From positions 1 through 64,000 of the forward strand of contig DATFLY010000043.1 of NCBI GenBank assembly GCA_035267185.1: DNA of 64,000 nt, in the 5' to 3' direction. The stretch's first letter is position 1; each line of letters begins with the position of its first letter. A program made the position numbers and the translations under genes. Below are positions 34,401 to 42,234 of the stretch, one piece after another. The notes under the pieces were generated by a model. It was not told where the DNA came from and ran no database searches. It was given only the letters and a program-made list of their open reading frames with translations. The stretch is from JAUIBE01 sp035267185 (GTDB taxonomy: Bacteria > Pseudomonadota > Gammaproteobacteria > Xanthomonadales > SZUA-36).

Positions 34401-34681
34401 GGACCACGCGTATGGATTTCCTCTACACGCAGGAAATCTTCAGCGGCCTGTGGAAAACCCGCGGTAAGGTCTTCCTCAAGATCTATAACCTGACCAACAT
34501 GCTGAACGACAGCTGGGGTCATATCGAGCAGGGTCAGTTCTTCCCGCTGAATGTAGTAACCAATGGTGTTAACGATCAGGGCCAGTACACATTCGAGTCC
34601 TGGCGGCCACAGTCAGTGGGTGAAATCAATGAACAGCGTTCCCTCTGGGAAGCCCGAATTGGTTTTGAAGTCGATTTCTGA
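31448..34681 (+). CDS. TonB-dependent receptor, Oar-like with carboxypeptidase-regulatory domain
   Basis: A 1077-residue outer membrane transporter. A signal peptide ends near AILSAQ. Residues 28-110 form a carboxypeptidase regulatory-like beta-sandwich (SIRGSVIDQAGNVVSGASVEVVD). A plug domain follows, containing NSLTLDGVGLNDRFGLNDNG and the NAVTKAGSNEWEAGAWWEW transition. The barrel takes up the rest and ends in the aromatic signature ARIGFEVDF. This layout matches the OmpA-related (Oar) TonB-dependent family, often linked to peptide or polymer uptake and, in Myxococcus, to adventurous behaviour. No TonB box partner, protease or transporter is adjacent. The 262-base upstream gap holds a CCTTCCA/TGGAAGG hairpin and a TAAGAT -10-like box. 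Confidence 0.92.
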   Translation: MSNKIRLSFSAIALVVLIALPAILSAQTITSSIRGSVIDQAGNVVSGASVEVVDLRNGATRNVTTNNSGTFLAARLSAGGPYQVTVEGTKTVTVDSLDVGEIYNLVINLQQASSIEEVVVVGEAGTTLVNVAAGPSATFTQFELETAVAFDRDIQEAYSIDPRVYADLGDRGSSINCAGKHPRFNSLTLDGVGLNDRFGLNDNGYATATGQPFPYDAIEQVAVELAPFDVTYGGFSACNINAVTKAGSNEWEAGAWWEWNNEDMRGDSLSDDGVTEKIESSNFDNRRRGFKLGGPLIKDRLWVYGSYEREERPNFLAMGYRGSNNGDEREWLSESEFNRVQDVARNIYGYDPGGLPQDASRENEKWLVRADWAINDNHTLTGVYNYSDGFQVNASDNDSNEFEFPNHFYTKGSELTSWNLRLNSQWTDAFSTAIFYSDNEMNDSQVTVGPKDFGDHQISLPGRNTIYLGADDSRQANSLNWSSKFFKVTGQFLAGDHVITAGYEREELSVFNIFVQHSRGGEYDYFDNSESNPGFCGGLSAQGRLDNPDCGLSGIDKFELGLPDRLYYGSAGGSNNPLDAAARFQNNKNSVYIQDEWFWADKDVSFVFGLRYDWFDSDDRPNYNVAVSNATGIRNDANIDGLDIIQPRIGFTWTASDSVTVRGGIGLFSGGNPNVWLSNAWSNDGITNVQTRLDNFGAQSWFGDDALVLTGEMRPGYDPTQDQFDQVAAAGPDSGSTSNVVLLDPDYEQPSDWKFAIGATWDMPWYDITLDADYLYSRGEDPALYRDVSQVRVGQTVAGAPLYDFCDGCGEENLMLTNSDENPESHVFSLIFNKSWDNGLDAMLGYAYTKAEDVSPMTASTGGSNYESVATNDPQFPTSETSNWEVPSRFTLRLTYGHEFFSDLESRFTLYGVHEKGEPQSFVMSGGEPSNPFFPRHLLYVPSGSDDPAVVFDPGFDQAGFFSWADSQGLARGQFVERNQNHAGWTTRMDFLYTQEIFSGLWKTRGKVFLKIYNLTNMLNDSWGHIEQGQFFPLNVVTNGVNDQGQYTFESWRPQSVGEINEQRSLWEARIGFEVDF

Positions 34682-34701
34682 TCCTGTAATAAGCTAATAT
34701 G

Positions 34702-34733
34702 CAAATGGCGGCTTCGGCCGCCATTTGTTTTTC
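34702..34733 (+). terminator. Rho-independent terminator of the TonB-dependent receptor gene
   Basis: CAAATGGCGGC pairs with GCCGCCATTTG around the stable tetraloop TTCG and runs into GTTTTTC. Confidence 0.9.
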
Positions 34734-34760
34734 TATCCTCAACATTGTGAGCAATTCTTA

Positions 34761-36131
34761 ATGCCTGCCGATTCCGTTTCCACCCGCTTTTATCCCGCCG
34801 GGATGCTCAACACGCTCAGTCAGCATGAAGTCGATCGCCTTCAGGACGCAACCCGCGGCGACCTCGCTAATCTGCTTCGTCAATGCACCCTGGCGGTGCT
34901 GAACAGCGGTGTCGATGGTGATGACGCTGAGGAACTCCTGGAACGCTATGAAGACTTTGAAATTCGGGTGCAATCGGTCAATCGCGGGTTGAGACTGGAA
35001 ATCGAAAATGCACCCGGAGCAGCATTTGTCGACGGACGCATCATCGAAGGTATCCGCGAGTTATTGTCGGCAGTGATACGAGATCTCGTTTATTTCGACA
35101 GTGAAATCAAGGGCCATCCTCATCACGATCTCAATAATTCAGCAGGCATCACCAATGCCGTGTTTGAAATGCTTCGCAATGCCAATGCCCTGAAACCGAA
35201 TATCGAGCCTGACCTGGTGGTTTGCTGGGGCGGTCATTCAATTAATCGCGAAGAGTATGACTACACCAAGGAGTGCGGATATCAGCTTGGTCTGAGGCGA
35301 CTCCACATCATTACCGGATGCGGGCCCGGCGCCATGAAAGGACCGATGAAAGGGGCAACCATTGCCCATGGTAAACAGCGCGTGTCGCCCGGGCGCTACA
35401 TTGGTATTACCGAGCCGGGCATCATAGCTTCCGAATCGCCCAACCCGATCGTCAACGAGCTCATCATCATGCCGGATATTGAAAAACGGCTTGAGGCATT
35501 CGTCAGGCTGGGACATGGCGTAATTGTGTTTCCGGGGGGCGTTGGAACGGCAGAGGAGATTCTGTATTTGCTGGGTATCCTGCTGAATCCTGCAAATGCC
35601 GCCATGAAGATGCCAATGATCCTTACCGGTCCGGCCAGTGCCAAAGAATATTTCGAACGAATTGACGACTTTATCGGAATGACCCTGGGGCAGGAGGCCC
35701 AGAGTTGCTACGAAATCGTTGTTGATGATCCTCCGGCCGTGGCGCATAAGCTCTCACAGGGCCTGGAACAGGTCAGGGTACGCCGTATCAAGATGAATGA
35801 CGCGTTTTATTTCAACTGGCTGTTGGAAATTGATCAGAATTTTCAGATCCCGTTTCCGCCAACGCATGAGAATATGGTGAATCTGGAGCTGGGTAAGGAC
35901 CAGCCGGTTCACGAGCGAGCGGCCAATCTGCGTCGGATGTTTTCCGGAATTGTGGCCGGGAACGTCAAACCCGAAGGCATCCGTGCAATTCGTGAACATG
36001 GGCCATTCCGGATTCGCGGAGAGCAGGAACTGATGAAGGCGCTGGACGAGTTACTTGAGTCATTTATCGCCCAACATCGGATGCGGTTGCCGGGTACAAA
36101 ATATGAGCCTTGTTATGAGATCATCAGCTGA
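34761..36131 (+). CDS. ppnN: Nucleotide 5'-monophosphate nucleosidase PpnN
   Basis: A 456-residue protein closely matching E. coli PpnN (YgdH) in length and in motifs along the whole chain: AFVDGRII, VVCWGGHSIN, CGPGAMKGPMKGA, NELIIMPDIEKRLEAFVR, FPGGVGTAEEILYLLGIL and FSGIVAGNVK. The PGGxGT motif is the LOG-family catalytic signature. It cleaves purine and pyrimidine nucleoside monophosphates to base and ribose 5-phosphate, and in E. coli is stimulated by (p)ppGpp. The start was set at the ATG at 34761. The gene is monocistronic after the receptor terminator. Confidence 0.95.
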   Translation: MPADSVSTRFYPAGMLNTLSQHEVDRLQDATRGDLANLLRQCTLAVLNSGVDGDDAEELLERYEDFEIRVQSVNRGLRLEIENAPGAAFVDGRIIEGIRELLSAVIRDLVYFDSEIKGHPHHDLNNSAGITNAVFEMLRNANALKPNIEPDLVVCWGGHSINREEYDYTKECGYQLGLRRLHIITGCGPGAMKGPMKGATIAHGKQRVSPGRYIGITEPGIIASESPNPIVNELIIMPDIEKRLEAFVRLGHGVIVFPGGVGTAEEILYLLGILLNPANAAMKMPMILTGPASAKEYFERIDDFIGMTLGQEAQSCYEIVVDDPPAVAHKLSQGLEQVRVRRIKMNDAFYFNWLLEIDQNFQIPFPPTHENMVNLELGKDQPVHERAANLRRMFSGIVAGNVKPEGIRAIREHGPFRIRGEQELMKALDELLESFIAQHRMRLPGTKYEPCYEIIS

Positions 36132-36213
36132 TCTTTGTGTCGCATGCGGGCTGATTCAGATCATTCTTTCTGATAGCCTTGCGGGCTGAATTTGCAACCC
36201 GCGAGGTCCTGCC

Positions 36214-38082
36214 ATGCGTTTTCTCCAACGATTCTTTCCGGTGATGTGTCTGGCCTTGTTGTCCGCGCTCACCATGGTCGCCTGTAAACCTGCCACGACC
36301 GAAGCACAGGCAGTTGCCACGGCGGTCGAAGTGCAGGAGGAAGTGACTCCTGAGCTTACCGTGGCGGACGCGGTTGCCTTTGTTGAGGCAGCAGAGTTAC
36401 GACTGGGTGAGGCGGAACAGCACGCGGAAAGGGTTGAGTGGGTTTATTCCACTTACATCATGGAAGATACCGCCCGGCTTTCTGCCCAGGCCACCGAGGA
36501 ACTCACTGCTGCCCGTGTTGAACTGGCCGGCGAGGCATCCCGGTTCATGGAGATTGAAGGGCTCGATCCCGTCACATTCAGAAAACTCAACATGATCCGC
36601 AGTGGGATTGTGGTTCCCGCCCCGGCAGATCCCGAGAAAATTGCTGAGCAGGCAGAAATCGGAGCCATGCTCGGCGGTATGTACGGTGCGGGCAAGTACT
36701 GCAAGGATGATGGCGAATGCCTGTCGCTTGAAGATCTTGAAGACATCATTGATAACTCAAGAGACCCGGAAGCTTTGCTGGAAGCCTGGGCTGGTTGGCG
36801 TACAGTCTCCCCGGCCATGAAACCCCTGTATGAACGTCAGGTTGAACTGGCAAACGAGGGCGCGCGGGAACTCGGGTTTGATGACCTTGGGACCATGTGG
36901 CGCTCCGATTACGATATGCCGCCTGAGGACTTCCCCGGCGAGCTTGATCGTTTATGGGAGCAGGTCAACCCACTCTATGAAGCCCTGCACTGCCATGTCC
37001 GGGCACGTTTGAACGAGCAGTATGGTGATGAGGTGGTGCCTCCGAACGGACTGATTCCGGCCCATTTGCTCGGCAATATGTGGGCGCAGAGCTGGGACAA
37101 CATCTACGACATAGTGGGACCGGAATCTTCTGATCCAGGCTATGACCTCACGGCGCTGTTGAATGAGAACGAGTTCGATGCGATCAGGATGGTTGAGACT
37201 GGAGAGAATTTTTTCAGTTCTCTCGGTTTCGAACCCCTGCCTGAAACTTTCTGGAGTCGTTCACAATTCACCAAACCGCGTGACAGGGAGGTTGTTTGTC
37301 ACCCTTCGGCCTGGAACGTGGATGCTGACGAGGATCTGCGCATCAAGATGTGCATCGATGTCATTGGCGAGGATTTCAGGACCATTCACCATGAATTGGG
37401 GCATAACTATTATCAGCGCGCCTACAACCAGGAAACCTACCTGCATCGAAATGGCGCCAATGACGGATTCCATGAAGCCGTGGGAGACACACTGTCACTG
37501 TCCATCACGCCTGCTTACCTGGTTCAGATCGGCTTGCTCGAAAATGAGCCTGGTGCATCCGGAGACATCGGACTGCTAATGGCCCGGGCCCTGCAAAAAG
37601 TAGCATTCCTGCCATTTGGACTGCTCGTGGATCAGTGGCGCTGGAAGGTATTTGCCGGAGAAATTACGCCAGATCAATACAACCAGGCCTGGTGGGATCT
37701 GCGAGCCAGGTACCAGGGAATCGGAGCGCCAATTGAGCGCCCGACAGATGCTTTTGACCCGGGCGCCAAGTACCACGTACCTGGAAATACACCGTACATG
37801 CGCTATTTTCTTGCGCACATTCAGCAGTTCCAGTTCTTCAAGGCGTTGTGTGACATTTCAGGATATGAAGGACCGGTGCATCGCTGCTCGTTTTACGGCA
37901 GCGATGAGGCAGGTCAGCGCCTCAACGCAATGCTGGAAATGGGTCGCACCAAACCATGGCCTGATGCGCTTGAAGCGCTGACCGGGACCCGTGAGATGGA
38001 CGGCACTGCCGTACTTGATTACTTCGCGCCCCTGAAAGTGTGGCTGGACGAGCAAAACGCTGACCGCGAGTGCGGCTGGTAG
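36214..38082 (+). CDS. ACE-like peptidyl-dipeptidase (peptidase family M2), lipoprotein
   Basis: A 622-residue zinc peptidase related to angiotensin-converting enzyme. The N-terminus is a lipoprotein signal ending LTMVACKP, so the enzyme is probably membrane-anchored and periplasmic. The zinc site is H393-E394-x-x-H397 in TIHHELGHNYY, and the third ligand is E421 in NDGFHEAVGD. Family features such as MLGGMYGAGKYC, PLYERQVELANEGARELGF and HVPGNTPYMRYFLAHIQQFQFFKALC are all present. It should release dipeptides from peptide C-termini. M2 enzymes are known in xanthomonads and other proteobacteria. Alternative starts are unlikely given the signal peptide. Confidence 0.93.
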   Translation: MRFLQRFFPVMCLALLSALTMVACKPATTEAQAVATAVEVQEEVTPELTVADAVAFVEAAELRLGEAEQHAERVEWVYSTYIMEDTARLSAQATEELTAARVELAGEASRFMEIEGLDPVTFRKLNMIRSGIVVPAPADPEKIAEQAEIGAMLGGMYGAGKYCKDDGECLSLEDLEDIIDNSRDPEALLEAWAGWRTVSPAMKPLYERQVELANEGARELGFDDLGTMWRSDYDMPPEDFPGELDRLWEQVNPLYEALHCHVRARLNEQYGDEVVPPNGLIPAHLLGNMWAQSWDNIYDIVGPESSDPGYDLTALLNENEFDAIRMVETGENFFSSLGFEPLPETFWSRSQFTKPRDREVVCHPSAWNVDADEDLRIKMCIDVIGEDFRTIHHELGHNYYQRAYNQETYLHRNGANDGFHEAVGDTLSLSITPAYLVQIGLLENEPGASGDIGLLMARALQKVAFLPFGLLVDQWRWKVFAGEITPDQYNQAWWDLRARYQGIGAPIERPTDAFDPGAKYHVPGNTPYMRYFLAHIQQFQFFKALCDISGYEGPVHRCSFYGSDEAGQRLNAMLEMGRTKPWPDALEALTGTREMDGTAVLDYFAPLKVWLDEQNADRECGW

Positions 38083-38096
38083 CGCCTGACTCAAAA

Positions 38097-38951
38097 TCAG
38101 GCGAGTTTGCCCAGAATCTGACCGACAATCACCGGGTCACCCTTGTCATAATCGGCAAGGGAGGCAACCGAATTGGGCGGTTGAATCAAAATAACGGTTG
38201 AGCCCATGTTGAAGCGGCCCATTTCTTCACCTTTTTTCAGCCTGATGTCGTTGCGGGACCAGTCTCCTGATGTCACCCGCTTTCCCCTGGGTGGTGTGAC
38301 CTGCCCGGACCAGACCGTCTCGATGCTTCCAACCATGAATGCGCCGACCAGTACCAACGCCATGGGCCCGAATTCAGTATTAAAGATGCTGACAACCCGC
38401 TCGTTTCGGGCAAACAACTTCGGCACACGGTTTACGGACCAGTCAGCAACGCCAAACAGTCGTCCCGGAATATGAATCATGCGCTGCAGTTGACCAGCCA
38501 CCGGCATATGAATCCGATGATAATTGTGTGGGGCCAGGTAAATGGTGTGAAAGTAGCCGTTCTTTAACTCTGCGGTCGCCGGGTCCCTGGCCAGTAATGT
38601 GTTGAGACTGAAATACTGACCCTTGGCCTGCACCAGGCGATCGCCCGTAAACCGGCCGCATTCGCTGATCACACCGTCACAAGGACTGTTGAATCCCCTG
38701 GCATCAGCGTTCTGCGGTCTTGCACCAGGTTCAAGCTCACGAGTGAAAAAGTCATTGAACGATTTGAAGTCGGCCAGATCCTTGTGTTTTGACTCACTCC
38801 AGTCGACGCCGGCAATGCCGCCAATCATCATGATCAGCAGGTTTTTGACCGGAGGCCATTGCACGCGCATCAGGTGATAGACGCAACGCGACAGAAGGTG
38901 GTGAGGAAGCACGTACTGTATCGCTGCCAGTAGCCAGCCAATAATGCTCAT
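38097..38951 (-). CDS. psd: Phosphatidylserine decarboxylase proenzyme
   Basis: A 284-residue protein of normal length. The self-cleavage site is in GRFNMGSTVILIQP, where the serine of G-S becomes the pyruvoyl prosthetic group (MGST replaces the common LGST). The active-site elements FNDFFTRELEPGARP, SPCDGVISECG and LAPHNYHRIHMPVAG are present. It makes phosphatidylethanolamine at the inner membrane. It converges on the M2 peptidase gene with 14 bases between stops. Confidence 0.96.
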   Translation of the reverse strand: MSIIGWLLAAIQYVLPHHLLSRCVYHLMRVQWPPVKNLLIMMIGGIAGVDWSESKHKDLADFKSFNDFFTRELEPGARPQNADARGFNSPCDGVISECGRFTGDRLVQAKGQYFSLNTLLARDPATAELKNGYFHTIYLAPHNYHRIHMPVAGQLQRMIHIPGRLFGVADWSVNRVPKLFARNERVVSIFNTEFGPMALVLVGAFMVGSIETVWSGQVTPPRGKRVTSGDWSRNDIRLKKGEEMGRFNMGSTVILIQPPNSVASLADYDKGDPVIVGQILGKLA

Positions 38952-39096
38952 TTTGAGGTCCTGAAGCAGTTGTTTTTGACACGAACACCCAAATCGTTGT
39001 CATGCCCTAACTTGTTATTCTGATCCATTGAATGCATCGGCAGGTTCTGAACCAGTGTGAATTATACTGCCATTCACACGATTACGGAGAAGCAGT

Positions 39097-40002
39097 GTGC
39101 GGACAGTGCGTGAATGGATTGATTGGGCTGCGGGGCGGTTCGCACAGGCGGACCTGCATTACGGCCACGGCACCACGAACAGTCGTGATGAAGCGTACTG
39201 GCTGGTGTTACATGCGATCAATGTGCCCGTGCAGGGTTTGTTTGGCGACTGGGACCAGGTGCCTGATCCTTCTTTGGTCTCCAAAATCAAAGCCATTGTG
39301 GATAAACGAATTGATCAACGTTGCCCTGCGGCCTACTTAACAGGCACAGCATGGTTTGCAGGGCTGGAGTTTGAAGTCAGTCCCGATGTTCTGGTACCTC
39401 GATCACCATTGGCTGAATTGATCACTCAGGAGTTTTCACCATGGCTCAATCCGGAAGATGTCCTGACCGTTCTTGATCTGTGCACAGGGAGTGGTTGTAT
39501 CGCAATTGCATGCGCAACTCACTTCCCGGAAGCCCGGGTTTTTGCTTCCGATATCAGCGAGCCAGCCCTGCAGATTGCAAACCGCAATATTCACAAGCAT
39601 GCAATGGATCAAAGGGTGGTCACCATTCACTCAGATCTGTTCGACTCTGTGGGGGACCACAAGTATGATCTCATTATCAGCAACCCCCCCTACGTTCCTG
39701 AGAGAATTCTCAACAAGCTGCCACAGGAATACCGGGCTGAACCCGAATTGGGCCTCGTGTCGGGACTGGGTGGCCTGGAAATTCCGATACGAATACTGGA
39801 ACATGCTGTCGGGCACCTGAACCCTGGAGGCGTGCTGGTTTGCGAAGTGGGCGAAAGCCATGAGCGGTTGCAGGAGGCGCTGCCACAGGTCGCATTCACC
39901 TGGCTGGAATTCGAATCGGGTGGAGAAGGCGTTTTTCTGCTTGACCAGGAACAATTGGGTGCAGCTGCAGAAGCAGCCGGAAAATACTTGAGGAATCAAT
40001 GA
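39097..40002 (+). CDS. prmB: Ribosomal protein uL3 N5-glutamine methyltransferase
   Basis: A 301-residue SAM-dependent methyltransferase. The SAM-binding motif is VLDLCTGSGCIAIACA, and the substrate glutamine motif is ISNPPYVPE. The order prmB-aroC matches E. coli and separates it from the related prmC. It methylates a glutamine of ribosomal protein L3. The start is GTG at 39097 with ACGGAGA upstream, and its stop codon directly abuts the aroC ATG, so translation is probably coupled. Confidence 0.93.
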   Translation: MRTVREWIDWAAGRFAQADLHYGHGTTNSRDEAYWLVLHAINVPVQGLFGDWDQVPDPSLVSKIKAIVDKRIDQRCPAAYLTGTAWFAGLEFEVSPDVLVPRSPLAELITQEFSPWLNPEDVLTVLDLCTGSGCIAIACATHFPEARVFASDISEPALQIANRNIHKHAMDQRVVTIHSDLFDSVGDHKYDLIISNPPYVPERILNKLPQEYRAEPELGLVSGLGGLEIPIRILEHAVGHLNPGGVLVCEVGESHERLQEALPQVAFTWLEFESGGEGVFLLDQEQLGAAAEAAGKYLRNQ

Positions 40003-41064
40003 ATGTCGCATAATTCTTTCGGAAAATTGCTACGTTGCATGACATTCGGTGAAAGTCATGGCCCGGCAATTGGATGTGTGATCGATGGCTGTCCGCCTGG
40101 GTTGGAAATCACCCCTGGGGAAATCAAATCAGAACTCGAAAGACGCGCTACCGGGCGTTCGCGGCATACCTCGCAACGCAAGGAGGCTGATGATGTTCAG
40201 ATCCTTTCAGGCGTTTTTGAGGGGGTGACCACAGGGACACCGATCGCCTTGCTGATTGAAAACACAGACGCACGGCCACGGGACTATCAAAACATCAAAT
40301 CCAGCATCCGCCCTGGTCATGCTGATTACACTTACTGGAAGAAATATGGCATTCGGGACTATCGTGGCGGCGGTCGATCCTCGGCACGAGAAACAACCAT
40401 GCGTGTTGCTGCTGGTGCGATTGCCCGTAAATGGTTGCGGTTGGAATTCGGTATTGAAATACAGGGCTGGCTGGCGCAGTTGGGGCCCATCCGAACCGAT
40501 GAATCCATGGATTGGGACGTGATTGATCAAAACGTATTTTTCTGCCCCAATGCAGCATTGGTGCCAGAACTTGAATCATTTATGGATGCGCTCAGAAAAT
40601 CCGGGGATTCAGTGGGCGCACGGGTTAACGTGATTGCCCGCCACGTTCCGGCAGGGTGGGGGGAGCCGGTTTATGGAAAGCTTGATGCTGAGCTGGCGAC
40701 TGCGATGATGAGCATTAACGCAGCCAAGGGTGTTGAAATTGGCGCGGGTTTTGAGAGCGTGGTGCAACCCGGCACAGAGCATCGGGACGAAATTACCAAA
40801 GAGGGATTCCAGAGTAATCATGCTGGTGGCATACTGGGGGGCATCAGTAGCGGTCAGGATGTTGTCGTAAGCACAGCGTTCAAGCCAACCTCCAGTTTAC
40901 GTATACCCTGTCGTTCTGTTGATCAGGACGGGCAGGAGATTGAAGTCGTGACCAAAGGAAGGCATGACCCTTGTGTCGGGATTCGTGCAACACCCATTGT
41001 TGAGGCCATGATGGCCCTGGTATTGATGGACCAGGCGATGCGACATCGCGCCCAGGTTGGATAG
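40003..41064 (+). CDS. aroC: Chorismate synthase
   Basis: A 353-residue enzyme opening MSHNSFGKLLRCMTFGESHGPAIGCVIDG, the standard N-terminal signature. RPGHADYTYWKKYGIRDYRGGGRSSARET and AGGILGGISSGQDVV are the FMN and EPSP-binding regions. It makes chorismate from EPSP, feeding the trpF-trpB-trpA branch downstream and the pheA product at the right edge. It starts immediately after prmB. Confidence 0.97.
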   Translation: MSHNSFGKLLRCMTFGESHGPAIGCVIDGCPPGLEITPGEIKSELERRATGRSRHTSQRKEADDVQILSGVFEGVTTGTPIALLIENTDARPRDYQNIKSSIRPGHADYTYWKKYGIRDYRGGGRSSARETTMRVAAGAIARKWLRLEFGIEIQGWLAQLGPIRTDESMDWDVIDQNVFFCPNAALVPELESFMDALRKSGDSVGARVNVIARHVPAGWGEPVYGKLDAELATAMMSINAAKGVEIGAGFESVVQPGTEHRDEITKEGFQSNHAGGILGGISSGQDVVVSTAFKPTSSLRIPCRSVDQDGQEIEVVTKGRHDPCVGIRATPIVEAMMALVLMDQAMRHRAQVG

Positions 41065-41118
41065 AAATGAGCGTTTTATTCATAAACAGCAACTTACAGG
41101 TTCTATATACTAAATAAC

Positions 41119-42234
41119 ATGACTAAAGGACCAAAAATCGCAGTGGTTGGCGCCAGTGGTGCTGTGGGCGAGGCCATGCTGGATATACTGGCTTCCCGCG
41201 GCCATCCTGCACGGAATGTCACGGCCCTGAGCAGTGAACGTTCTGCGGGCAATGGCGTTGATTTTGGTAATTACCAGCTGACGCTCAAGGCCCTTGAGGA
41301 TTTTGATTTCAATGGAATTGATTATGCGCTGTTTTCGGCAGGGGCTTCAGTAAGCAAACAATTTGCTGAACGAGCAACCCGGGCTGGTGCGGTTGTCATC
41401 GATAACACTTCCGCTTTCAGGTATGACGACGAAATTCCTTTGGTGGTGCCGGAGGTCAATGCCGCGGCTCTTGAGCAGGTTGGTCCCGGAAGCATCGTGG
41501 CCAACCCCAATTGCTCCACCATCCAGATGGTCGTGGCATTGGCGCCCATACATGCTGCCGTCGGTATCAGCCGCATTAATGTCGCAACCTACCAGTCGGT
41601 GTCAGGTGCTGGCAGAAAGGCCCTGAATGAACTGGCACAGCAGACGGTTGGCCGACTGAGTTTTAAAGATGCGGAGCCTGAAGTATTTACTCAACCCATT
41701 GCTTTTAATGTGCTTCCCCAGATTGATGAGATGATGGAAAACGGTTACTCCAGGGAAGAGATGAAAATAATGTGGGAAACGCAGAAAATTCTTGGCGACC
41801 CGAATATTGGTGTGAATGCCACTGCGGTCAGGGTCCCGGTATTCTATGGGCATGCCGAAGCAGTGCATCTCGAGACAAGGGAAGAAATCGAAATTGATGC
41901 CGTTCGGGATTTACTGGAAGCAGCGCCCGGAGTTACCCTGTTGAGCGGCGAGTCGATGGAACACCCGACACCAGTCACGCACGCGGCCGGAAAAGACGAG
42001 GTATTCGTGGGTCGGTTAAGAAAAGACATCAGCCATCCAAGAGGCATTTGTCTCTGGGTGGTAGCCGACAATGTTCGTAAGGGCGCGGCATTGAATGCCG
42101 TGCAGATTCTGGATCACCTTGAGTCATTGAAGCAGACTGGTGAAACGGTCAAATCCAGTTTGGGAGAGCCAGTTGATGCCGCGGCACTTTCTGAGCCGGC
42201 GGTTGCAAGCGTCAAGGAAGGATATAACGCATGA
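41119..42234 (+). CDS. asd: Aspartate-semialdehyde dehydrogenase
   Basis: A 371-residue protein with NADP-binding VGASGAVGEAMLDIL at the N-terminus. The catalytic cysteine is in VANPNCSTIQMVVAL, and the substrate arginine region and RVPVFYGHAEAVHLE follow. About 35 residues beyond the usual end (ESLKQTGETVKSSLGEPVDA and after) are extra and look unstructured. It reduces aspartyl phosphate on the way to lysine, threonine, methionine and diaminopimelate. Its stop overlaps the fimV start (ATGA). Confidence 0.95.
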   Translation: MTKGPKIAVVGASGAVGEAMLDILASRGHPARNVTALSSERSAGNGVDFGNYQLTLKALEDFDFNGIDYALFSAGASVSKQFAERATRAGAVVIDNTSAFRYDDEIPLVVPEVNAAALEQVGPGSIVANPNCSTIQMVVALAPIHAAVGISRINVATYQSVSGAGRKALNELAQQTVGRLSFKDAEPEVFTQPIAFNVLPQIDEMMENGYSREEMKIMWETQKILGDPNIGVNATAVRVPVFYGHAEAVHLETREEIEIDAVRDLLEAAPGVTLLSGESMEHPTPVTHAAGKDEVFVGRLRKDISHPRGICLWVVADNVRKGAALNAVQILDHLESLKQTGETVKSSLGEPVDAAALSEPAVASVKEGYNA

